A stretch of 64,000 nucleotides of DNA from an uncultured bacterium (GCA_937910695.1 CALEMW010000226.1:1-64000); one strand, 5' to 3'. Positions 19,201 through 25,262 are shown, counted from the stretch's first letter. Program-made: numbers and translations. The notes: generated by a model from the sequence alone, not told the origin.

Positions 19201-20063
19201 TACACGTCCATGCCGTTGAATGCGAAGCCGGAGATCTGAGCCACCGCCGTGCCGCTGCGGCCCGGGCTGACGCCGGGAGTGAGGGTCTGGCCGGGCATGA
19301 TCAGGATGACGCGGGACAAGGCGCCGGGATACAGCGGCGAAACGAGGATGTTGCCGGTGGACGCAGAGGCCTGGCCAGGATAGGTGACGGTGTTGACGGC
19401 GCTGACCGTGTTCTGATGCAGTGTGCTGTCGGTGCCCTGAAGCACGACGCTCACCAGGGCGACACCATTGAAGAAGCTGGCGCCGGGAACGGTGATGGTC
19501 GGCCCGGCCGTAAAGTGACCGATGGCCGGAGTCAGCACGACGTCGTCGCGGAAGTTCCGCACATCGTTGTTCGCGTCGTTGCGGGCGTGGACCGTGATGT
19601 CGAAAGACGTACCGACGAACTTGTCGCCCGGGGGCAGATTGAACGTGAAGTGATCCACGAATTTATAGCAGTTGATCAATACTTCGGCGAAGGGCACCGA
19701 ACCGTCGTCCTGGTCCGCCACCCTCAAGCGCACCGGCTGGCCGTCGCTCAAGAACTGAACGCCGGTGAACACGCGCTCGCCGTTGACCAGATATGCGGCG
19801 CCCGGCAGTGTGGCGGCCACATCGGGAGAATCGAGGTAGGCATGGATGTAGTCGGCGTCGACGTCGGTGCTGCCGTCCCCGTTCACTGCCCGTACCTGCA
19901 CATCGAAGGACTGCTGGACCGTGGCCGACGGGTTGCCATCCACGATCACCGGGTTCATCACGGTAATCTCGAGATGGTCGAACGCAGCGGCCACGCCTGG
20001 CAGAACCGTGACGAAGGCGGCCAACAGGAGGATGCTGTATCGATGATGTCGGTTCATGACCAT
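13296..20063 (-). CDS. Giant secreted repeat protein (2255 aa) with C-terminal sorting-type domain
   Basis: The protein starts with a signal peptide (MNRHHRYSILLLAAFVTVLP). It then holds two repeat families. Type 1, seven copies of about 50 residues, reads APGE-T-x-x-PG ... GK-x-G-x-P ... Q-x-AG ... R-A-V-D-x-x-WNP. Type 2, six copies of about 100 residues in the C-terminal half, begins V-T-V-P-D-x-A-x-V-GGP and ends L-R-V-x-D. Near the C-terminus an Ig-like segment precedes a FlgD-like sorting domain (FTWDGYNGTGNLVANGG) and the tail RRKIAVVK. Of the starts at 20069, 20063 and 20057 I chose 20063, six bases after AGGA. As first gene of the ExbB/TonB operon it is the likely cargo: a long surface fibre, adhesin or stalk. 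No catalytic motif is visible. Confidence 0.85.
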   Translation of the reverse strand: MVMNRHHRYSILLLAAFVTVLPGVAAAFDHLEITVMNPVIVDGNPSATVQQSFDVQVRAVNGDGSTDVDADYIHAYLDSPDVAATLPGAAYLVNGERVFTGVQFLSDGQPVRLRVADQDDGSVPFAEVLINCYKFVDHFTFNLPPGDKFVGTSFDITVHARNDANNDVRNFRDDVVLTPAIGHFTAGPTITVPGASFFNGVALVSVVLQGTDSTLHQNTVSAVNTVTYPGQASASTGNILVSPLYPGALSRVILIMPGQTLTPGVSPGRSGTAVAQISGFAFNGMDVYATDQYWNPVMAGPYPSLSWSVDDLDPSVILPAGGAMASNSELDQSASLFTSGMRQVTVTASGALSASSSALVQLNPAGLDHFEFDYAVFDTLDVQATTNPFTIRVWAKDNFGNNFPYNGPVSMRARIGGTDESADYIITSTNTFVNGRLDALVQVTKRAFSVQLVIDSNTGVVELSGDFQVNSGPIDRVLITYPGETWTPGLNTPGFSGNMGVPNPTTAGGVLTPVQLRTVDAYANLVSGTWVATLACPTGYLFLLDEFGNLISDLHVTLSGTANYQVVFRTAGAQHLSVDVGGVPTSFSSTVTVAANSFLRIAVVAPGETLDPGTFDIDGKLGTPAAQDAGVPFGVQVYATDYYYNPISNASVSLPMDVTFDTSDLAATMPVGPQTLLSNAGSFQATLVTLADPNQQTIRVTHEGGIIKGTAVIPVVAGVLDHFDIGINTNTNADVGDPLEDVPNHQAGSWLPSVTVIARDAFGNHISAFQDSVTLSLSAGGDVLTPVRVSLRDGFGSGLVWGVWRNSMRITRAGTGMTLIATDDIYGRTGVSNPFDVFAGPYDSLQLLLPGEIATPGESPGKFGVPLPAVAGATVTVTLAALDVWWNPVSDQPLVHLESSDYFELLSPNNVPLEADGTSDFDLLFKTATTHTLSAWELSNPAHIDSSDVEVVPGEFIRLMAVAPGETPEPGGPEVDGKTGQPNAQIATLQFPLVVRGVDAYWNQVDVSTDRIRLLSDDGSIVEGNPLNNGQTLSHGEIIFPVGLNQVGYTDLTVLDETDPTILGQNLTVQVQQGAMYRITQPDTAVAGPPATYVTTIELVDEFGTIMTNANHPVTIRALTPTLQDAAGSVLVTSSTLVSGTVIIAAQAYDRVEQVVFEVSDSSGRLGYSPIIQFVSGGLEFRVTVDEAVPVAGPPAEFPVTVTLIDTSTGHQVDDDRFFDIEILDEAGDPALGDPGTVQQRLIAGTVTFDQSYTRAENIRVRVWDASGIEAQSGIVTIGPDAYARLQVLAPGEIPEPGVTSFVDDGKSGVPLLQRAGESFPLTIRAVDHHWNLVDTVGSGRIHFEATDDAFTWADNPSEFDVPFVNGLRSVDAFLVATGSVGVTVTDLDEPGFPGQTVHVPTDEPFAFEINTPAIAQTGGVPGFSMTVRLVDPVTGDLITDAYHRIRLTPYQADYSPGEGTLGLIEAWLVAGVAVINDQSYSALEDIVLRVYDDFGRSAYSNPIHMETGGLYYSVTVPDVATVGGPANFPLEIELIDSNTGGRVTSHNSLVSISVLAAGSGLPGTGVLGVIQQMVSGGYASIDETYTLAEEIYFQVEDAEGNSGVSNSCTMLPDGFKQLQIVAPGETPEPGAESNTGKIGAPSVQIAGEPFDLEIRAVDQFWNPMTTLNAGALEIVCNVAGSFAWQNPGDYHAPFVNGRLVVGVILDDEGNMTLIADDLQTATADEGQVVIPVVEAVYAVTVPDTAYVGPPATFPVGIQLLNPGTGEVVPSGARVTIEALGTDYLPASGSLGITGWTLLLGEAEITTQAYGYSEQIVIRVSDERGRTTTSGVLAIIPMGVTYAIVAPDTVIAGEPWTMSVSRVDVVTGRTVTGYDQNFSIVAMNAASGEERPLTGVTPAGVLGFTYGVTLDGLSPIDSQTYDRAELIRLRVVDDEGGNVLSQPIFVRSAPAYVYTLTLREPGGEDLDRVLRPLDRVQAQVQAFDASGNPASGAAVSYSIVDGDVLLGPTRVEEYQVTTDRFGEASVEIRVDEFGNDDLLLQAVVDQLDPQQVANTVAGPPTTETDFAGVADEYLDGWYVSFDSMIELSAVVEIQGEGTTIYFDIDGADGPDPATAYTGPFSLAGLGVTGPGEHELRFFAEEDSGIREATRTIKLYITQAVSLAQEITNRPNPFAAGRELTRVLFNPKASGTANITIYDLYGAVVLTHHMDVSAGMTAEFTWDGYNGTGNLVANGGYICRIAGPGYDYRRKIAVVK

Positions 20064-20104
20064 GGTCATCCTGTCGTTGATCAGATCGGGGACCCTGTTC
20101 CACC

Positions 20105-20171
20105 CTTGCAACTTGCATGATCGAAACCCCCGAAACGGGGTCCTGGGCGGACCATGAGGCCGAGTTGCAAG
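20105..20171 (-). promoter_or_regulatory. Structured leader element of the 15-kb operon
   Basis: An outer inverted repeat, CTTGCAACT (20105-20113) with AGTTGCAAG (20163-20171), encloses an inner hairpin CCCCG-AAA-CGGGG (20128-20140). On the minus strand the inner hairpin is followed by a short T-run in GGGGGTTTCG. The element ends 42 bases before the start codon of the giant protein. It matches no riboswitch class I know. Confidence 0.4.
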
Positions 20172-20366
20172 CCATATGCCATGCCTCGTCATTCCTTGTG
20201 ATGTCTTGTGCGGGTGGGATGTTTCGCATCGCGGATCGGGATTTGATCAGAGTGCGATCTGCTATCGTGCGTGTTTTCAATGAGTAAGAATGATCAGGCA
20301 TATTCAGAGCCATGAGAAATTCTGAGATCGGATCCGCCCTCGTGCTTCTTGTGAGTCTCAATGTCA

Positions 20367-20385
20367 CTTTGCCACCGTGGCAAAG
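20367..20385. promoter_or_regulatory. 19-bp perfect palindrome, candidate operator
   Basis: CTTTGCCAC-C-GTGGCAAAG is a perfect inverted repeat with 9-bp arms about one central base. It lies 165 bases before the symporter start in the divergent region. The size and symmetry fit a dimeric repressor site; the protein is unknown. Confidence 0.45.
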
Positions 20386-20549
20386 GTCCATGCATCAGCT
20401 GGAACGACGTGCAGATTCGCAGGCAGCCCGCCAACTCGGCCTGCAGCACGGTGTTCCCCCCTTCGTTGACTTGTGGAAGTCTCTCGGGCATCATCTCTCG
20501 AGCCGCTGCCACGGCGCACTGCGCCTTGAACCGAGACGACAGGATACCC

Positions 20550-22217
20550 ATGAATCTGACGACCTTCGCCCAAACCCTGACCGATCACGTCTGGGGCTGG
20601 CCAACCGACTTCCCGGCCATGGTCGCCCTGCTGCTGGTTACGGGGCTGTTCACCACCGTCAGTCTGCGGTTCATTCAGCTGCGCCGTCTCAAGCACAGCC
20701 TCGACGTGATCCGCGGGAAGTACGACGACCCGTCCCACAAGGGCGATCTCTCCCACTTCCAGGCCCTGACCACGGCCCTGAGCGCGACGGTCGGCATCGG
20801 CAACATCGCCGGCGTGGCCACGGCCATCCATTACGGCGGCCCCGGCGCCCTGTTCTGGATGTGGGTCACGGCGGTCTTCGGCATGGCCCTGAAGTTTACC
20901 GAATGCACCCTTTCGATGAAGTACCGCACGATCCTGCCCGACGGTTCGGCCGCGGGCGGGCCCATGTACTACATCGAGAAGGGACTCGGAAGGAACTGGA
21001 AGCCTCTGGCGATCTTCTTCGCGGTGTGCGCGGTGATCTCGAGTTTCGGCAGCGGCAACTCGATCCAGTCGTTCACGGTGGCCGATCAGCTGCGTTCTGA
21101 TCTGGGAGTCCCGACCTGGATCTCGGGAATCGTGCTGGCGAGTCTGGTGGGCGCGGTGATCATCGGCGGCATCAAACGCATCGGCAATGTAACGAGCAAG
21201 CTGGTGCCCTACATGGCGGCGATCTATGTCACCGGCGGCATGTTGGTGCTGCTGATGAACCTGGGCGCCCTGCCCGGCGTCGTTCGCGACATCTTCGCCT
21301 CGGCCTTCAAGCCCGCCGCGCAGATCGGCGGTTTCGCGGGCGGCTCGTTCATCTTCATGCTCACCTGGGGCGTCAAACGAGGCCTGTTCTCCAACGAGTC
21401 AGGGCAGGGATCGGCGCCCATCGCCCACGCCGCGGCCAAGACCGACGAGCCCGTGCGCGAAGGCGTGGTGGCCATGATGGGTCCGCTGATCGACACCCTG
21501 ATCATCTGCTCCATCACCGGCCTGGTGATCCTCTCGACCGGCGTCTGGACCGAACGCCTTCCCGACGAGGTGCCCTTGAACGCCCAGAGCGACCTGAGCT
21601 TCGTGCTGCCAGGCGCCGGCGTGCAGACCGACGGCGACCTGCTCGAGCCCGACCTTTTCGACGGTGTTGTGCGCATCACCAACGGCGTGCCCCGGGACGT
21701 CGCAATCGTCCGCAACCACTCCCTGGTCGAAGGCCCCGTCTTCCTCAGCGAAGACGGCGAACTCTTCAGCGGCGATTTGACCGTCGTTGAAGGCGAAGTC
21801 CTCTTCGACGAGGCCCCGGCACTCACCATCGCCGGCAACATGGCCCTCAACGGGTCTCCCATGACCGCGGCCGCATTCCAGCGCGGCCTCGAACCCATCA
21901 TGGGACGCTACGGCTATCTGATCATCACCATCGGGGTGCTGCTGTTCGGCCTGAGTACGGCCATCAGTTGGAGCTACTACGGTGACCGTTCCATCGTCTA
22001 CCTCTTCGGACCACGTTACGTGACGCCGTATAAGATCGTGTTCTGCGTGATGCATTTCCTGGGTGCGATCTTCAGCCTGGAGATCGTCTGGAACTTCGGC
22101 GACTCGGCCCTCGGACTCATGTCGCTGCCGAACCTGATCGCGTTGGTGCTGCTGGCCGGGATGACCCGGAAGATCACCAACGAGTACTTCAACAGGAACC
22201 ACAGACCGCTGCGGTGA
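20550..22217 (+). CDS. Alanine/glycine:cation symporter (AGCS family) with a large extracytoplasmic insertion
   Basis: AGCS proteins import alanine or glycine with sodium across the inner membrane. The 555-residue product has about 11 membrane helices and the family motifs GIGNIAGVATAIHYGGPGALFW (here about residues 83-104) and FSNESGQGSAPIAHAA (about 281-296). Normal members have about 450-480 residues. The extra length is one block at about 335-430, between LVILSTGVWTE and AAAFQRGLEP, in a loop that faces the periplasm; it is acidic and has strand-like repeats (GVVRITNG, GDLTVVEGEVLFDEA). The ATG at 20550 follows ACAGGA; a longer upstream frame is open but has no membrane character or homology. 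Confidence 0.93.
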   Translation: MNLTTFAQTLTDHVWGWPTDFPAMVALLLVTGLFTTVSLRFIQLRRLKHSLDVIRGKYDDPSHKGDLSHFQALTTALSATVGIGNIAGVATAIHYGGPGALFWMWVTAVFGMALKFTECTLSMKYRTILPDGSAAGGPMYYIEKGLGRNWKPLAIFFAVCAVISSFGSGNSIQSFTVADQLRSDLGVPTWISGIVLASLVGAVIIGGIKRIGNVTSKLVPYMAAIYVTGGMLVLLMNLGALPGVVRDIFASAFKPAAQIGGFAGGSFIFMLTWGVKRGLFSNESGQGSAPIAHAAAKTDEPVREGVVAMMGPLIDTLIICSITGLVILSTGVWTERLPDEVPLNAQSDLSFVLPGAGVQTDGDLLEPDLFDGVVRITNGVPRDVAIVRNHSLVEGPVFLSEDGELFSGDLTVVEGEVLFDEAPALTIAGNMALNGSPMTAAAFQRGLEPIMGRYGYLIITIGVLLFGLSTAISWSYYGDRSIVYLFGPRYVTPYKIVFCVMHFLGAIFSLEIVWNFGDSALGLMSLPNLIALVLLAGMTRKITNEYFNRNHRPLR

Positions 22218-22265
22218 AATCGACGAATTCGCTCTTGACCGCGACCATCGCTTGGTCCGATCTTC

Positions 22266-22300
22266 TGACCGCGCCGGAGCATGAGGCTCCGGCGCGGTCA
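22266..22300 (+). terminator. Strong hairpin between symporter and methyltransferase genes
   Basis: A perfect 15-bp stem (22266-22280 with 22286-22300) closes the loop ATGAG. No T-run follows on either strand, so it may be an RNA-stabilising or attenuating hairpin rather than a classical terminator. The loop contains an ATG in frame with the next gene, which argues against that ATG as the start. Confidence 0.6.
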
Positions 22301-22319
22301 CGTCAGCCGGGACAACATC

Positions 22320-23129
22320 ATGGGCAAGACCAAGACGCAGCCGCTCACCGCCGCGACCTCAGACAAGCACTGGCTCTACGAGCGATCGGTGCAGAACCCC
22401 GAAGCGGAGATCGACTTCATCGATCACGTATTCGCCTCCGAGTACGACCGTAAGCCCGAACTCCTGCGGGAAGACTTCTGCGGCACTGCGTTTCTGAGCT
22501 GCGAATGGGTCGCTCACCGCGCCGGCAACTCGGCCCTGGGCGTGGACCTCGACGGCCCCACCCTCGACTACGGACGCGAACACCATCTGAGCAAACTCGG
22601 CGACAGAGCCGAACGAGTCACACTTGTGCAGGACGACGTACGCGCCGTGCAGTCGCCAAAGGCCGACGTGCTGGCCGCCACCAACTTCTCCTGGTGGGGC
22701 TTCCACACCCGCACCGCCTTGCTCGAATACATGGTGAACTGCCGGGCGTCGCTGCGCGACGAGGGCATGCTGATGCTCGACATCTACGGCGGCCCCGAAG
22801 CCCAGGTGCCTCAGTTCGAGGAGCGCGAGTGCGAAGGCTTCACCTACGTCTGGGATCAGGACGTCTTCAATCCCATCACTCATGAATACCAGTGCAAAAT
22901 CCACTTTCATTTCCCCGACGGCAGCGAGATGAACAACGCCTTCGAGTATGATTGGCGTTTGTGGATGATTCCCGAAGTACGCGATCTTTTGCTTGAGGCG
23001 GGCTTCCACAAGGTCGATGTATACTGGGAGGGCGCCGACGAAGACGGTGAGCCCGACGGAGAGTTCGTGGTCAGCGAGGAGGGAGATACCTCGCCGGCCT
23101 GGGTAGCCTACATCGTAGCGTTCCGCTGA
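22320..23129 (+). CDS. Class I SAM-dependent methyltransferase
   Basis: 269 residues. The Rossmann methyltransferase core is visible: ELLREDFCGTAFLSCEW replaces motif I at about residues 45-62, GVDLDGPTLDYGREH is the acidic ribose-binding turn (about 74-88), VTLVQDDVRAV follows at about 99-109, and LMLDIYGGPEAQ at about 146-157. This variant with DFCGT is found in a family of uncharacterised methyltransferases with a C-terminal substrate region (YDWRLWMIPEVRDLLLEAGF). The substrate cannot be told. The start at 22320 is chosen over 22281, which lies in a hairpin loop; the ribosome site (CGGGACAAC) is weak. Confidence 0.8.
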   Translation: MGKTKTQPLTAATSDKHWLYERSVQNPEAEIDFIDHVFASEYDRKPELLREDFCGTAFLSCEWVAHRAGNSALGVDLDGPTLDYGREHHLSKLGDRAERVTLVQDDVRAVQSPKADVLAATNFSWWGFHTRTALLEYMVNCRASLRDEGMLMLDIYGGPEAQVPQFEERECEGFTYVWDQDVFNPITHEYQCKIHFHFPDGSEMNNAFEYDWRLWMIPEVRDLLLEAGFHKVDVYWEGADEDGEPDGEFVVSEEGDTSPAWVAYIVAFR

Positions 23130-23178
23130 CTCCGACAGCGGGAACGCACATCGTCCTCATTGCGAGGAGGGTGACACC

Positions 23179-23418
23179 ATGGATATGACCGAGTGTGCCT
23201 GGTGCAGCATCGAAATCGAAGACGGCGGCATTCCGCACAAGAGCGTGCGCTTCTGTTCGCAGGAATGCCTCGACGATTGGGATGAAGACGCGCTGACCGA
23301 AGAGGACATCGATCTTGATGGTCTCGACGGTTTGAACGGCAGCGTGGTCGAGGACGACAACTTCGGCCTCTCAGAGGATGAAGACGCCGGCCTCTTGCTC
23401 TCCGAAGACGATTTCTAG
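23179..23418 (+). CDS. Small acidic zinc-finger protein
   Basis: 79 residues, with GAGGAGG eight bases before the ATG. The N-terminal half has C-x-x-C (CAWC) and then FCSQEC, a treble-clef arrangement as in TRASH/MYM-type zinc fingers. The C-terminal half is very acidic (EDIDLDGLDG, SEDEDAG) and ends LLSEDDF. The fold would bind one zinc ion through four cysteines; the acidic tail could bind a basic protein or mimic nucleic acid. The role is unknown. It lies 49 bases after the methyltransferase gene on the same strand. Confidence 0.75.
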   Translation: MDMTECAWCSIEIEDGGIPHKSVRFCSQECLDDWDEDALTEEDIDLDGLDGLNGSVVEDDNFGLSEDEDAGLLLSEDDF

Positions 23419-23429
23419 CTCCCCTCCAA

Positions 23430-23462
23430 AATATAAAAGGAGGACGCCCGTCGGCGTCCTCC
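23430..23462 (-). terminator. Terminator between the convergent zinc-finger and selenoprotein thioredoxin genes
   Basis: A perfect 10-bp stem GGAGGACGCC/GGCGTCCTCC (23439-23448 with 23453-23462) with loop CGTC. On the minus strand it is followed by TTTTATATTTT, so it ends the thioredoxin-like transcript; it may also slow the plus-strand one. Confidence 0.85.
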
Positions 23463-23483
23463 CCTGTTCAACTCCATGGCTGA

Positions 23484-24689
23484 TCAGCCGCTCTTCTTCT
23501 CCTCGAGCGCTTTTTCGAACCGGGCCAGCTGACCCTTGAAATACTCGTTCTCCGGCTGGATCTCCATGGCGCGACGGATGTGCTCAACGGCCTCGTCGCA
23601 GTTGCCCAGCGCGTTGCACAGCTCGGCGGCCGTGTCGAGCACGTTGGCGCGGTCGCCGTCGCTGTCGGCGATCTCAATACCCTTGAGGGCCAAGGACAGG
23701 GCCTCTTCGAAGTTCACTTCATTCTCGAAGCACCACCACGCGAAGGCGTTCAACCGACCGGTACTCTCCTGCCAGCCTTCGGGCATGGACGCGCGCTTGA
23801 GCTCGAGGGCCTTCTGCGGGTCCTTGTCGATGATCAGAGCCGCTTCGATGGCGAGGCCGGCGCGCTGCTTCAGCAGCCCCGCATCCTCGGTACCGGCGCT
23901 GGCTGCGAGGGCTTCGGTGAGGTAGGGTGCGGCGCGGTCGGCCTGATCGGCGCCTGTGGCCATACCCGTCATCATCGATGCGAGCTGCAGCTTGTCTTCG
24001 ATCGAAGCTTCGGCGGCGTGGAATGCGGCCTTCACCTCGGCCTCGACCTCGTCGAGGGAGAAGGCGCCGCCGCGCGATCCGTAGTACATGTTCGTCAGGA
24101 TCGACTCGCTGTACTCGGCGGCGTTGGCGGGATCCATCTCGCGGGCGGTCTGGAAGTAACCGACGGCGCCCTTGAAGTCGTAGGCCGTCGAGGCGCGGTT
24201 GGCCAACGAACGGGCCAGGGCCGCAGTGGGCTCGGTCTCGTAGGCTGCCGTCTTGGCCTCGATGGTGCGGCGATCCTCGGCGCTGGCCTTGGCAAAGGCC
24301 GCCCAGGCCTCGTCGCCGCCGTAGCCGATGGTGCTGTCGGTGATCTCGCCGTCGGCGTTGACGACCACGAAAGTCGGATACCCGCTCACACCGTACTTCT
24401 TGGCGATCTCGGGACCCTCTCCCTTTTCGCAATCGACCTGGACCATCACGACGTGGTTCAGGGCTTCGGCGATGGCTGCGGACTCGTCCACCTCACGGGC
24501 GAACACTTTGCAGCTGGGTCACCAATCGGTATAGAAGTCGATGACCAGTGGCTTGTCTTCAGCTTTGGCCCGGGCGAGGGCCTCCTTGAAGTCGCCGGGC
24601 TCCATGGCGGCGGTCGCGGCCTGCGCAACGAGCAGGGCGGCGAGCACGGCCAGGAGCAGCGCGGCGCGCGTGCTGGCGGAACGTGTCAT
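23484..24689 (-). CDS. Selenocysteine-containing thioredoxin-fold protein with TPR tail (in-frame TGA at 24519-24521)
   Basis: Reading leftward from the ATG at 24689 (GGAGG seven bases before) gives a signal peptide (about 1-28) and DKPLVIDFYTDW, then a TGA, then PSCKVFAREVDES in the same frame. The TGA is residue 57 of 401, exactly where the first cysteine of a thioredoxin W-C-x-x-C motif belongs, giving W-U-P-S-C-K. The fold continues normally with the cis-proline YPTFVVVNADG. After about 140 the protein is helical, with tetratricopeptide-like repeats toward the end (CDEAVEHIRRAMEIQPENEY). A hairpin suited to a bacterial SECIS lies 15 bases after the TGA. It is probably a periplasmic thiol/selenol oxidoreductase. 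A plain nonsense mutation is the alternative, but the exact position, intact frame on both sides and the second such gene beside it argue against that. Confidence 0.88.
24486..24504 (-). promoter_or_regulatory. Candidate bacterial SECIS hairpin for the thioredoxin-like gene
   Basis: On the minus strand GTTCGCC-CGTGA-GGTGGAC forms a 7-bp stem (two G-U pairs) starting 15 bases after the TGA. The loop has G at its second position. Distance and loop fit the general description of bacterial SECIS elements. Confidence 0.6.
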
Positions 24690-24771
24690 GTAGAACCTCC
24701 GTAATGTGGGCGTGTCTAGGGTCGCGGGGGAATCTTACGCCAGAATCACATTCGAGTTACCGGTTTTTTCC

Positions 24772-24807
24772 CTGGTAAATGAAAAGGGAACGCCATCTGG
24801 CGCTCCC
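24772..24807 (-). terminator. Terminator of the HesB-like selenoprotein gene
   Basis: Stem of 9 bp (one G-U pair in the minus-strand RNA), 24786-24794 with 24799-24807, loop AGAT, followed on the minus strand by TTTTCATTTA. It separates the HesB-like gene from the thioredoxin-like gene, so the two are transcribed separately or with partial read-through. Confidence 0.8.
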
Positions 24808-24833
24808 TCATCAATCGGAATCAGCCGGATCGT

Positions 24834-25184
24834 CTAACCGCAACCACCGCTCCCGCAGCCACCACCGCCGCTGCCGCAGTCGCCGCCGCTCCCCAGATTC
24901 ACCGTGTAACCCTTGCGGTAACCGTCGTCGACATAGTCGATGCTCAGGCCGCCGTTCTGTTTCACGATGGTTTCCACATCGGGCGCCATGACGAAGGTCA
25001 TGTCGTTCTCATCGATGCGTTGGTCGTCGTCTTTAGGCTCGTCCAGAGCCATGCCCACGGCGGGGCCGCCTCAGCCGAAGCCCTGGAAGTACAGGCGGAT
25101 CGCCTGGGGTCCGTCCGAGGGCAGTTCGAGGGTCTTGAAAGCCTCTGCCGCCGACTCGGTGATGTTGATGAGGGTCTCGCTCAC
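24834..25184 (-). CDS. HesB/IscA-like selenoprotein (in-frame TGA at 25071-25073)
   Basis: From a GTG at 25184 (after GGGGTGGA) the frame reads SETLINITESAAEAFKTLEL, then RLYFQGFG, a TGA, and GGPAVGMALDEPKDDD. The TGA is residue 38 of 116 and stands where A-type iron-sulfur carrier proteins have their first conserved cysteine (G-C-G/S-G). The sequence then continues through the family core (DMTFVMAPDVETIVKQNGGL) to a glycine/cysteine-rich tail with three cysteines (GGDCGSGGGGCGSGGCG). HesB-like proteins with selenocysteine at this place are an established bacterial selenoprotein family. The role is probably iron-sulfur or metal related, but it is not proven even for the family. Starting after the TGA would remove half the domain. 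Confidence 0.9.
25048..25061 (-). promoter_or_regulatory. Candidate bacterial SECIS hairpin for the HesB-like gene
   Basis: On the minus strand GCCGT-GGGC-ATGGC forms a short stem beginning 10 bases after the TGA, with G at the first loop positions. The stem is short, though outer CC/GG pairs could lengthen it. Weaker than the hairpin in the neighbouring gene. Confidence 0.45.
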
Positions 25185-25262
25185 AATGATCCACCCCGGT
25201 TCGGGTTCGTTTTCGCTCCGGATACGCCCGGAACGATAGTTGCATAGTTGCGAATACGCAAG

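Larger units (their letters stand above)
20064..20549. other. 486-bp divergent intergenic region
   Basis: No gene is supported here. The left part (20064-20311) is the leader and promoter region of the 15-kb operon and contains a nested hairpin element (20105-20171). The right part precedes the symporter gene and contains a 19-bp perfect palindrome (20367-20385). Frames that run through it from 20312 or 20361 are the out-of-frame or untranslated upstream part of the symporter gene. I could not find a convincing sigma-70 promoter in it. Confidence 0.7.

Noticed and set aside
22281-22283. Upstream ATG as start of the methyltransferase
   Set aside because: It lies in the loop of a perfect 15-bp hairpin and has no ribosome site; the ATG at 22320 keeps the whole domain.
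24519-24521. TGA in the thioredoxin-like gene as a true stop or a pseudogene mark
   Set aside because: It stands exactly at the catalytic cysteine, both sides are intact in one frame with signal peptide, and an identical situation occurs in the next gene.
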